Below are positions 22,334-36,100 of a stretch of DNA of 57,500 nt, in pieces. The first letter of the stretch is position 1. Every line of letters starts with the position of its first letter. The DNA is from Chrysomallon squamiferum (taxonomy: Eukaryota > Mollusca > Gastropoda > Neomphalida > Peltospiridae). A model generated the notes under the pieces. That model ran no database searches and was not told the origin of the DNA. It saw only the letters and a list, made by a program, of their open reading frames with translations. Position numbers and translations under genes: made by a program. The stretch lies in contig CM022666.1 of NCBI GenBank assembly GCA_012295275.1, forward strand, positions 13,308,106-13,365,605, given 5' to 3'.

Positions 22334-25300
22334 TTGTTGTTGCTGTTGCATTCTCATTCCAGGACGTTGCAGGTGATGTGCTGTGAAAATGAATACACAT
22401 TATTTTCTTTTTCATCTGAGTAATTCAACAGATAATAAACATTTAAATTGAAAATAAAGATGTGGGTTCAAATGTTTATAAATGTTGATTGTTTTCTGAT
22501 TAATTTTTTTGTTAACTACCATAACACAACCACATATGAAACTTAAAAATTCATAATTTATATTCTGTCCCCAATAATTCCTATTATTATTAATAATCAT
22601 TAATGTGAAATGAGAAAATACATGGAATTAATTAGTTAATTAAATTACTAAAATTATCCAACTGAAAAATAAAATGAACGAACAAATAAATCACTAAATG
22701 ATAATCAACATGAAACATTTACCAATTTTTAAACAACACTGGAGGGCAAAAACATACTGGTGAAATCAAGAGATCAAATAATATAAATAAAATATTATTC
22801 ACAGCGTTGCAGTAAATAAAAATAAACCTCTGACATGTTATAATAATAAAAAATAATAATAACAAAAATTAATAATAATAACAAAAATTAACAATAATGA
22901 AAAAATGCTGAAGAAAGATCAAACTGCATAAGTTTTACGTATTTCGAAACGCTAACAAATTTCAAATTTTACGTGGAGTAATTTCGACAGTTAATCCTCA
23001 TAAACATTTATCAGACAAATCAGTTCTTGAAGGTGACACTTACGAACACCTGGATGGAACCAGCTTGTCGTCCTGTTCAGGTGATTGATGTAGTAGACCT
23101 CTCCGTCGGGCGTGAACGCCTGTTCCCAGCCGGGCGGGAGGGGGACCTTGTCGACGGAGACGCTGTTCTGTGGGGAGGACGGGCTGCTGTGGACCGGGGA
23201 ATCCTGCGGGGTCCCAGCGTTCAGAGTTTTGCGGGGATCTGACCATTGTGTAGTCTGTGTGAGGTGACTGAAAGGAAAGGGTGACTTTTTTTTATTTTAA
23301 AGCAGAGAAAAAAATGTGAACAAACTACTGCTATGTTCAAATCAGAAACAGTTACACCAGCACGGTTAGAAATATAACTGTATTCTCACAATCAACCAAA
23401 GCTAAATAATGCAGAAAAAATATCACAAACTACAATTAGCAAGCAAACAACAAGCTCTCTAAAAAAAGCTATCTAAAATTAATTCAAAAAAAAGAAAAAG
23501 AAAAAGAAAGCACTGCAAAATCATCTTCAATATACTAAAAGCCATTTTTAAAAAAACTAAGCAAAGAAGTATGGTTACATTACATTTTCACCTTTGCTCA
23601 AAGTTTAAAGCGACATCAACTTGGCCAATAAATCTAATCAATCTCTTGTTATTTTCTTTTAAATATAAAATGTGCAAAAACACCCTTGTATTCAAACTGC
23701 AGTATAAATCAATTACATACACATCATTTTAAAGAAGCAATAATTATTTTTAATATGAGCCCGTGCAAAATAAAACTTTTTTCTAAAAAGATTTTAAACA
23801 CTCAAACGTGAACCCATTCCACACAAAACAATTTTTAAAATTTAGAATAAAAATAAATGCAAAACATTAATTTGTTCAAACCAATCAGAATGCATAAATC
23901 AATACTTTGTCATCATGCTGACTAGACAAAATATTCCAAACAAAATTTTGCACTCTTTGAAAAAAAAAAAAAAATAATAATGAAAATAAAAGAAAAATCA
24001 AGAGAGTTTGTGAAATATTCTTTTCACAAAAGAGTTTTACTAAATCAGAGGTATAAACGTCCTTTGTGCTGTAGAGATATAAAACAAATCTGTGCAAAAT
24101 AATCTGGTCTTCTCAACAGGGCATTCTGGTTCGTGAACAGGCATGACAATGGGTGAGATATATTGCACAACAAAAAAGTGTTTATTAAAGAGAAATAATA
24201 AATAATATCATGAACAAAGTTGTTTTATGGTTTGTGTGTCCTGTAACACAATTCACATGCAAATATAAAGTTACTGCTTTTTTGGCAAAACACCAAACAG
24301 GAGACAAAAGCAGAGGGTTAGATTTTAACAAAAAATAATAAAAGAAATGCAAAGAAAAAAATTAATTTTTTCTTTGCAAGTATAGCAAAAATCTGAAATT
24401 GAAAAAAAAAAAAAAAACAAAAACAACCCAGTGATTTCTACTAACATTCACAAATATTACATAATTTTATATTATTACAGTGCATGTATTTAGGTAAAAT
24501 GCAGATCTGAACAACTTACAGAGCAAATATAACAGATGTAATCAATTTTTCTCTGCATGCGTGTGTTTCTTTCTCTCTGTAACACACACATGCAAACAAG
24601 ACACATACACCACACATTCACACAAACAGAAAACACACAAAATCAACAACCAAGAAAATTGTTTTTTCTCCCGTGACAAACAAACAACAACAAAAAAAAA
24701 ACAATTTAACACACACTATCACAGCATCATCTTACAAAGTAATATCAATCATTATTTTACCATGGAAAGAGCAACAAAAGGCAGGCCGCACAAAAAAAGC
24801 CCACCTATTTAGATAAACAATGGGATGCAGTAAACATGAAGAAGACGGAGATAAACAACAGGACCTGTTTTACTGTCTGAACAAAACAAAGTGGTAGGCC
24901 AGCTAACCCAACAGGCTCCAGAATGGTTGTGTTTACACCACCACTGCTAGGTAACAGCAGAGATCAGACACAATGTCACTTCGTGCCTGGTACGCTGGCT
25001 CGCTCACTGCAGTATCAGTGTAAGAAGGGAAACTAAATGTATGGCACATTTCCACGGCAATGTTAAAAAACACACAAACACACACAGAAATATATATATA
25101 TATGTATGTTTAGGCCTATATATATTTTTTTTACTATTAAGAAAAGTCGAGTAAGTTAAGAGTATTATCATTTTGCTCTGTGTGTGTGTGTGTGTGTGTC
25201 TTTCTCTCTCTCTGCATATTTTCTTAACTGTTTATATGTATGCATGTACCTCATGTGATTTTGTGTTAATGTGATGTATCTGTACATGTTAATTTTGACA

Positions 25301-25933
25301 GTTACTGTATGGTTTTTTTTTACTAATTTCATACACACTAGAATACTGTAAATTATATATTTTGATTTTGTGTTTTCATTTCACTATTTGACTAACAATG
25401 ACTTAGTACCAAAGATCATTCTTTTGAAAAGAGAAAACAAAACTAGGTCCTTTCATTTTTTCTTTCTTTCTAGTTCAAGATGATCAACAGACTAACTCGG
25501 AACTGTTACCATTACACCATAAGATCTTCTAAATCATTTTCCCAATAAATAAAAAAAAAAAAAATCCTTAATAACACTGATAATGTATTTATTTGTACAA
25601 ATTAAAACTGCCTTGTGCAGTATGAAGTAATGTCCAAGCAGACAGACAGACAGACAGACAGACACGTTCAATTTTGACAAAATATCTAATCACGTACACC
25701 TAATATGAACATTAATTAATCAAAATTCCACTCTTAAAAAGATTTTATTAATCAAAACTGCCATAGATGGAGTACAGTGACTTCTCGTTTTACTCACATG
25801 ATGAATCATGTAGTCGGATATATCAGTCTTTATCTCTGGCCCACCCACACCTACACATCTTTCCAGTAAAACAAACTAGTTATTGAAAACGTGTTGAAAG
25901 ACAGGCAGTGCAGACATGTGCATGTTCTTGTAA

Positions 25934-25964
<31 letters not shown>

Positions 25965-26219
25965 AAACACTCAAACAAAAATGTTTTTAGATGCGTTAAT
26001 ACAGACAGAGGCGTAATAATTTTTTGTATCATACCCGAATGGTTGCTGGCAAAAATTTTAATCCTTTTTAATCATTATTGAATACATTCACATTTTTCAG
26101 CTTTTACAAAAAAGGACAAGAAATGGCAAAATTAAAAACAGCCTTGACCAAGAGCAAAATGTTTTCAACACTTTGTTTTGTTGTTTTGGAGTTGTCGGAA
26201 GTGTTGCTTCTTTTTATTT

Positions 26220-26260
<41 letters not shown>

Positions 26261-27465
26261 CTGATGGATCATCATGCTTATGTTTGAGGAATTAATAGCT
26301 GCAGGCAATTTCTAATAAATTTCATTATTTTATCAAAATGAAAAATTAGAAAATGAGAAACAGATCAAGCTTCACTAAGAAAAAAAAAAGGAAAAACAGA
26401 TCAAGCTTCACTAAGAAAAAAAAAAGGAAAAACAACTGGGATCAGTAAATCAAGAAGACAAACTGGACTCATGAACGTCTGATCATAAATGTTCACAAAT
26501 ACATCATGTTTTTTTCCAACTTTAAACATTAACCTAGATAAAGTAAAAAAAAAAAAAAGAAGACCTTGAACATGTTTTTAAACATGTATAAAAATGTTCA
26601 CTAAATGTAGAAGTAAAAATTAATTAAATGTAATTATTCTGTGTTGATTTATAATCAGAAAGTGAAACAAGCAGCAAAACCTGCTGATGAATAAATCATG
26701 AATTTGTTCCAATAAACTTATTTTAAAACAAGAGCAAAAGTATAATAGCAATAGTAATGATAATATTGGCATTACTACTACTTCTACTAATATTTAAGTA
26801 ACAGTAACAAAACAGCAACATCAACAATACTAACTGTGTGGGTGTGGGTGTATCTGTATGTATGTGTGTATGTGTATGTATGTGCATATCTGTGTGTGTT
26901 TATGTATCTGTTTCTGTGTGTATGTATGTCTGTGTGTGGGTGACTATGTGCATGTGTGTGCGTATGTATCTGTGTTCATGTGAGTATCTGTGTATGGTTG
27001 TGTATGTCTGTGTGTGTATCTATGTATGGTTGTGTATGTCTGTGTGTGTCTGTGTGGGTGTGTGTGTGACTGTGTATATGTGTGTGTGTGTGTCTGTGTG
27101 TGTGTGTGTGTGTCTGTGTGTGTGTGTGTGTGTGTGTGACTGTGTGTATCTGTGTATGGTTGTGTATGTCTGTGTGTGTCTCTGTGTGGGTGTGTGTGTG
27201 ACTGTGTGTGTATCTGTGTGTGTGTGTGTCTGTGTGTGTATCTGTGTGTGTGTGTGTGTGTCTGTGTGTGTATCTGTGTGTGTGTATCTGTGTGCATGTG
27301 TGTGTGGCTATGTATGTGTCTGTGTCTGTGTGTATGTCTGTATGTGTGTGTGTCTGTGTGTGTGTCTGTGTCTCTGTGTATGTCTGTGTGTGAGTGTGTG
27401 TGTTCTCACAACTGACTCATCGCATGGAGCCAGCCAGCCAGCTACATTGTTACTGAATGAATCAC

Positions 27466-27501
<36 letters not shown>

Positions 27502-29272
27502 CACAGCTTCCACTGCCAATTACCTGTGAAACCCACACTCTGTGGTCTCACTGCCTCAATCAACTGGTGGTCCACTGTTCAACAAGTGCACAGTCTACTC
27601 GAGCAGGGGGGGATGACTTTCCCAGCATTCAAAGGGGAAACAGTGGTCGATACCTTGAAAATATTTTTCCTGCAGTTATCCGATCTGCAGGTCCTGGGAC
27701 CTGGCGAAGATGGTTTTGTGACAAAGTGAATGAAAAATCCTGTCATTATGTTTTTATTTGGGTCTATAAATGAAACAGGATGACAACTGGCTGAGATGGA
27801 AATCTGATCCACATAACAAATTGTAACAGGAATCGTTAAGCGCATTATATTCACGTCTTTTGTTGTTGCTGCTGTTGTTTTTGTTTTTTTTTTTTTTTTT
27901 TTTTTTTTTACATAAAAAAAAAAAAAAAAGGGAAACAAAAATGAAAATATTGTCACATATTATTATTAAAGTACATTTAAAAATAAAACTGATGAATGAT
28001 TTTATTGCTTTTGTGTTAAAAAGAGCAATGAAAGTAAATATAAACGGGGAACTATTTCTGTATATATTATGAAAGAGGATTCAAAAGTGACAAATAATTG
28101 TAATTTATCACAATGTCAAGCTGTTGAGTAACATTTTCCCACAACCAGGCAGGTAAAGGCCTGTGTGACACACAATACTAGTGGGAAAGTCAAACACACA
28201 TTACGTTCATGTTACAAACCTACGTGAATGTTGCAATTAACAACTTGTCATCACATTCAAGCATTTCTGAAAAACAGCTGCTCCAAGTGACCAATAACCT
28301 CTCTTTAATTTCTAAAACCCAACAACAAAAGTGATAAAAAAAAAAAATAAAAAATAATAATAACAATAATTAATGTATGTGTGCAATCATGCAAAATAAA
28401 GGGACAAATACTGTCTGCACATTCCAAATTTTTATCCTGTACTTTGATACAACTTTACTATTTAAAAAAAAACAATAAAAAATAAGAAGAAAACGAAGAG
28501 GAGGAAAACCTTCATTACAAAAAAAAAAAAAACCACAAACACAAACAAATCATTACAAAGATAAACAGCCAGAAACGGGCTAGGATGCAACTCAGGTTTT
28601 CAAAATGATTCATATTGCTTGCTCGCTTTGATAAACAATACTGGTGACTTCGCACCTTGCTAATCCACGTGGGTGACAGTTGCTGGTGATTTTCTCGTGT
28701 GACTTGAGCTCCACCGCGACACACAGAGTGATGTGCTGTCACAGTACACATCCACCTGCAGCAGTGGAAATCATAACACACTGACCTACATGGCAGGCAA
28801 TCAATCAAGTGGCTGTGCAGCCCAGGTATAATATAAAGAGACTGAACACTCACTCACCTACATTACATTCACTACAAATATCACAGACTGTGTGTGTAGT
28901 CCAGGTACAATATAAAGAGACTGAACACTCACTCACCTACATTACATTCACTACAAATATCACAGACTGTGTGTGTAGTCCAGGTACAATATAAAGAGAC
29001 TGAACACTCACTCACCTACATTACATTCACTACAAATATCACAGACTGTGTGTGTGTGTGTGTGTGTGTGTGTAGTCCAGGTACATATAAAGAGACTGAA
29101 CACTCACTCACCTACATTACATTCACTACAAATATCACAGACTGTGTGTGTAGTCCAGGTACAATATAAAGAGACTGACAAATATCACAGTGTGTGTGTG
29201 TGTGTGTGCAGCCCAGGTACATATAAAGAGACTGAACACTCACCTACATTACATTCACTACAAATATCACAG

Positions 29273-29315
<43 letters not shown>

Positions 29316-29979
29316 TCCAGGTACATATAAAGAGACTGAACACTCACTCACCTACATTACATTCACTACAAATATCACAGACTGTGTGTGTGTGTGTAGT
29401 CCAGGTACATATAAAGAGACTGAACACTCACTCACCTACATTACATTCACTACAAATATCACAGACTGTGTGTGTAGTCCAGGTACAATATAAAGAGACT
29501 GAACACTCACCTACATTACATTCACTACAAATATCACAGACTGTGTGTGTGTGTGTGTGTGTGTAGTCCAGGTACATATAAAGAGACTGAACACTCACCT
29601 ACATTACATTCACTACAAATATCACAGACTTGTGTGTAGTCCAGGTAAAATTGAACACTCACCTACATTACATTCACTACAAATATCACAGTCTGTGTGT
29701 GTGTGTGTGTGCAGCCCAGGTACATATAAAACATACATTACATTTTCACTACAAAAATTAGATAGTCCAACATATAAAGAGACTGAACACTCACTCACCT
29801 ACATTACATTCACTACAAATTTCACAGACTGTGTGTGTGTGTGTAGTCCAGGTACATATAAAGAGACTGAACACTCACTCACCTACATTACATTCACTAC
29901 AAATATCACAGACTGTGTGTGTGTGTGTAGTCCAGGTACATAAAAAAATGAACACTAAAACATGAATAATAAAATAATC

Positions 29980-30027
<48 letters not shown>

Positions 30028-30346
30028 TCCAGGTTTAAAAGTTATGAACACTCATCACCTACATTGTTTATAAGACAGAGTTTTCAGTTATAGATCTATG
30101 TCAATGTGTGAAGAATGCATGTTCATGCAAACATCTTTGAAGAAAAGCACATGCATCGTTGTGTGTGTGCATGAATACATTTTCAATAAAAATTAACATA
30201 ATTGAAATACAAAATGGCTCAACTGCAACATACTTACAAAAAAAATAAAAAATAAAAAATAAGATTAATAAAAACAGCTTTCGTAATGAATTATGTTTAT
30301 AAACACAGAGCCTCAAATTGTGGTCAACTGAATACAAATTTCAAGA

Positions 30347-30377
<31 letters not shown>

Positions 30378-32703
30378 AACAATAACAAAATGTGATTATG
30401 GTAGAAATAATGGCTTTTACCTTTCCAGATCTACATACAGAATTTCATTTTGTTCACAGAAAACCTGAACATCATTTTACATTTTTCTTTTTCTTCTTCA
30501 ACAAATGTTTCAGAAAACTGAACAGCAAATTAAATAATCAACAGAAATGAGAAGAATTTTAAATATCTAAAAAAAAAGTTCTTCCCAAGAATGTTTAATA
30601 TCCATTCAAACTGTTATTTGCCTGCAGCCCGAAAGAGTTAGGAAAGCATTAAAAAAAGTCTATATACTTTATACATATTTTAAGTATGAATTTTCTGTCT
30701 ACCCCCAGGCAAGACACTGTTACAGTAGCTGTGATAAGATGTATTTCCAGGTTCATAACTCAAAAGTTTTGCCATTTATAGCATTAACGAATCACTTTAC
30801 GTCATAAATGATACAATACTTAAGTAACACTACAGTGACAGATACACACATACCACAACAAAATGGCATCATGTATGAAGTTTATAGAAACGGATCATTT
30901 GCAGTTTACAATATAAACAATGAAGATAACTTTTGTAGTTTTATTTTTCTATAAAATTAACTTTCATTAATACAAAACTGTTTTTGTTCTTACTGTTAGC
31001 AGACTTTGATTTTTCCGTAATCAAATTTGTTACTGTTTTATTTTGCTATTGTTAATACTGAAGACATGTTTTCAAAATGGTTTCAGTTTATACTGAACGT
31101 GACTTTTTTTTTTTTTTCTATTTTCTGTTTGGCTTAAAGGGTAAGAATGGTCACAGAAGGGGGGGGACATTTGCATTCAGCCACATTGTATGAGCCAAGC
31201 CCTGCATCTAATAACACAAAGTTATTTTCACCAATTCCAAATAGCAAGTTACCTCTGTGTCATCTGGTTTTGTGACATGAAGAGGTACAATGGACCTTTG
31301 ACAATTTTTTTTTTTTCTTGATTTTTTTTTTCTTGAAGAATAAGAAGAAGAAAATCTAATTATAAAGCACAGCATGAAAGTTAAGAAATGCCAAAAGATT
31401 AATTAAAAACTTAATATTTTTAATCAAAATTTTATTCGATGTGTACATATGCAAACACAAGTATTTATCCATATACATGTTTATGTGACCACACATCCAA
31501 ATAAAAATGAAAATAAAAGACATTTTTAAAAATATTTTTATAAATTGGTAAACAGTGCCATGTTTTTTCCTACCTTATTCTTTACAAGAAAACACATACT
31601 GAAAACCTTAATTCTTATTTTTTATTTCTTTTTTTTTATCCTAACTTTTTACTTCCCCTCCTTGCATCTCATTTTTATTAGTTTGAAAATAAAAAAACAT
31701 TGTGAACCTAAAAATTTTATAATTGGTTGCCACAGCTAATTAACTATTAAAAACAAAAATGATTTACACTGACATATGGATAAAGACAAATGTCTGAATG
31801 AAGAAAACTAGAAACTAAACACACAAAAAAAAAGATTTGCAGCCATTTCTGGGGAAAAATTGCTGTGAAAATTTCACAAAATTTTGGCTTAGTATTTTTT
31901 TGAATAATACATGATCAGGGAGAAAAGGACATTGTAAAAAAAAATGTTTGCCCTGAGGGTGAATGGGGCAGTACATATTAAATTATGGGTGACAAATGTG
32001 AAAAATAGATTATTATATATACCAATATGTGCTTGTGAAATATGCAGGAATGTCGGGATTTTAAATACCATTCAAAACATGAAGTTAATTTAAAACATTA
32101 ACTTGCCATGTTATTAGCAAGTGAAAAAAAAAAAGGTATTAGTATAAAAAAAGAATGAAATCAGTGTTGTTAATGATACATTAAGTTGACTGACAGCATG
32201 AAAGTCAGTGTTCCTCACATGAAACACAGGAAATGGGAGAAGCATGCAAAAAGTATGGAAATGAAGGATCTTAAATTCAAATTTTATGTAGATACAAACT
32301 TTGTAAATTCACTTCAGCTTCACTGACCCTACATAAACTGTTCTTGTTGTTTTTAAAATTAAAGTGTGTGTCCCCTTTTGCAGCATAAATGAAATTTCTT
32401 TACACTTCCAAGTTATTCTACAGCTTTGTTAGTAAGGATGATGAATAATTCTAAGTTTGAAACAATAACACTATTATGGAACATTTTAACGTTGTCATTA
32501 TACAGAAGTACATGGCTGTCTGACAATGTATTTTGTCTAATACTATAAGAAACTTCAGGAAAAAAAAATAATAATAAAAAGCTGTGTTCTATATACAACA
32601 GAAAAATGTTGATGCCTAGATATTGTAAACTGCACTTTTTGGTTGTCATACTTCAATAATTAATCAACATTGGAGGCAGAACAAAAACAAACAAACAAAC
32701 AAA

Positions 32704-32749
<46 letters not shown>

Positions 32750-33084
32750 AACACACACACACACACACAATCTGATACTATGCAGAATAAATTTAGATAC
32801 TCTAAACGTATGCTTAACATTTATGTTCTTGTATATTTTACACCTAATAAATTCAGACACCGTACTGAAATTACTATTTACTTATTTGTGTATCAACCCA
32901 TGAATCCTTCACGGAGGATTATAAAATTCAACACAAGTGATTCCACACATCCAGTGAAGTGGTAGGCAGTAAGCAGTCATTTTAGTACTACTACTGTTAT
33001 CTACTACTTGGCTGGTTTCATTCTGAAGGTCAGTGGGTCATATTCTGTGTCAGTTTATTTATTCTACCTCTGCTACAGCTTAAC

Positions 33085-33119
<35 letters not shown>

Positions 33120-36100
33120 CCCAGGGCAGCAAATAAACCTTTGTAAAATGTTTGTTTATATTTAGCATCAATCACAGTGCACAATAACACGTACAAAGGC
33201 TGAAACAATTTTGAAGGTAGGTGAAGAGACACACATACACACACACAGACAGACAGACAGACAGACAGATAAAAAATAAAAATGAAAATACTACTGAAGA
33301 TTTGAGGAGTAATTCCTCAAATTGTGAATGACATCATTTAAATAAAATGAAAAAATACATGTATTCTCACCTATATTATTCATTTAATTATCTTTTTTCT
33401 TTTCCTGTATTATTTTTGTAGTTCATTTTTTTTTTTTTTTTTTTTTTTTATTTATTATGTTATTTTATATTATATTCTTTTTCTTTTTCTTATTTTTGTT
33501 GTTTTTTATAAAAAAAAAAAAAAAAAAAAAAATTTAAAATAATATATTATTTTCTTATTGGTATCTTGTTGTTCAAAGTGATGCAAATAAAGTATCAGAT
33601 ATAAAATAAAATATTTCAAAGTGACTTACAGCTGACCTGAAAGGAAATGATGTAGTTTAATACTGGGTACAAGTGAAATAAAACTTTTGTTAGACACACA
33701 ACATGTACCTACATGTAGTCAGTAACTATGACAGCTTGTCTAACCAAAAATGGCACTGTAACCTGCGATATCCATAAAATGCCTTAAGAACAAAACAAAT
33801 AAAAATATTTAAAAATGTACATAAAAAGACTTAACATGAAAAATCCAGTAAAGATGGTAAACAAACTTGATTTATTACTTGTACTTTTTTTTTCCTTCTG
33901 AAATAAGACGTATTTATGAAGAAAAAAACATACTGAAATTAAATTTCAGTTATTTTAACAAATATTTTCAGCTCTTTTTAATATTCTCATTATTAATTAT
34001 ATGAAAATTACTAAATTACTTTTACTTTTTTTCACTTTTTCTATCTGAACTGTTTTGCTAAACATTATTTAGTTCAGTTATGTTGTAGGATTCAATAAAA
34101 ACTAAAGGGCAACAGATGATGAAAGTGTCCAGATTTTTATAGTAATGATTAGAAGCATCATTTTCAGAAAAAATAAAAAATAAAATTGTATCTGTGTATA
34201 TATACATGCATGGATTTATGTCTGCATGTATATATATTTACTTACATACAAACAGACATATACATCCATCTACAAACAGACATATCCAAAACATCCATCT
34301 AGATGGATCTGATATTTATGCACGTGCATACATTTTTACACACACACAGACACACATCTACACGATCTGATAAAGCAACGAGCCTTGATCCAAAAACCAA
34401 TCGATTCTCAGATGGATGTATACTCATTTATGTATGTGCATGCATTTTTATACACACACACATACATTCACATAAATCAAAGAGCCTTGATCTGAAAACC
34501 TATCAGACCTCTCAGATGGGTGTACACACATCTATATACATGCATACATTTTTACACATACAGACACACACATTCTAAATCAAACACTTGATCATACATC
34601 TATTTACATGCATACATTTTTACACATACAGACACATACATTCACATAAATCAAAGAGACTTGATCTGAAAACCTATCAGACCTCTCAGATGGGTGTACA
34701 CACATTTATGTACGTGCATACATTTTTACACACACACAGACACACACATTCACATAAATCAAAGAGACTTGATCTGAAAACCTATCAGACCTCTCAGATG
34801 GGTGTTCTAATCAATTACTAGCTCTATCCAGCAGGACACAATGGCTGGCTGGGGTCCTTGAGTAACTTTTCTCTCTAATATCCGTATCATCTTGCAGGCC
34901 ACCACTGGGCTCTGCCTGGGGCCCAACAACAAACAAAGGCTGCAGAAAGAAAGCAGCACTTTGCCCTGTAATTAAACTTTTGACCCAGCCAGTTTAAGCA
35001 CCACTGTGAAATAGAGGTAAGATAATAGGGTAACAGTCTGGCTGTTGCTTTTAAAACTTAAAATACTGTTTATGTGTACATGAGTATCAACCAAGGCAAT
35101 GACACGTTCAGTGTGTTAATCTGAGATAATGACACACGCGAAGAACACAGACACATGCATACAAAAAGACAGAGGAAAGAGGAAAAAAAAAAGAGAAAAG
35201 GATGATTATACATTGGGATAGTGTCTGACAGAGGTGACTCGAGACATTCATAGTGTATATACTTAGAGGAAATTATAACTACTAATTTTTAGTATATCAT
35301 TACTACTCTAATGGTGGTGAATAACACAAAACCAGTCCTTATAACACTTGTATTCACGATTCAAAGCTTTGAATTCAAGTGCATTGCAATTCAAACAAAT
35401 TCAAGGCTTCAAATTCAAGTGCAAAACAATTTTAGCAGATTCACAAATTGAAGTGCAAAAGCATTCAAACAATTTTATTCTAAAATGCGGACCTCGGTTC
35501 TGCTTTAGATTTGAATTACTGTTTTAAGTCTAATGTTAAGATTACTTTCTACTGCAGAGACAAAACATTATTTCCATGCTGTGACAAATTCTCCACGTCT
35601 AATCACTGCTGAATGTGTCACAGCCAAACTGTCCACTTCATTTATCAACACTATGGGCAGTCGAGGGGTTTATTGTCCAGATATAATGGTCATAGTCAAA
35701 CCCTTCATTTAATTATCTAATACACTGACCCAGGTCATTCATTTCTTTTTCTTTTTCCATCAGGTAAAACCTGAAACAACTGACAGTATTCTCGACATTT
35801 TGCTCTTGTTGTTCAAGGTTGTTGTTTTTTCTGACTAATACTGCCATTCTTTTGTACAAATCGTACCACACGATACACGGGCAAATTAAATTAAACATAA
35901 CAAATGAATTTCATAAACATTTTGCTTTGGACATTTTCACTCGTTTGTGAATTTATAATGAAGAAAAACAAGACACTTACGAATAGGTTTTAATGTATTA
36001 GTAAACAGGTGCTGGTGAAAACTTTGGCCGAAAGCCAACCGAAATCTGTGTTCTGCTGAAGTAGGTCGGCAAAAAGTATACAGTGTACACATGTAGACTA

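Noticed and set aside
23040-23246. 68-codon frame on - ([11 protein letters not shown]...)
   Set aside because: Wrong frame of YAP exon 2; the spliced frame gives WW domains.
26838-27773. 311-codon open frame rich in Val and Cys
   Set aside because: It reads through a TG-rich simple repeat; both strands stay open only because the dinucleotide lacks stop codons.
28515-28853. 112-codon frame on - in YAP intron 1
   Set aside because: Ends in a poly-Phe stretch from an A run and shows no domain.
29048-29943. Overlapping open frames of 132-172 codons with a repeating peptide
   Set aside because: They are translations of the compound minisatellite; the peptide repeat simply follows the DNA repeat and changes frame between copies.
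28812-30066. CRISPR-like array
   Set aside because: Regular repeats, but no unique spacers: the variable part is (TG)n, and the host is a eukaryote.
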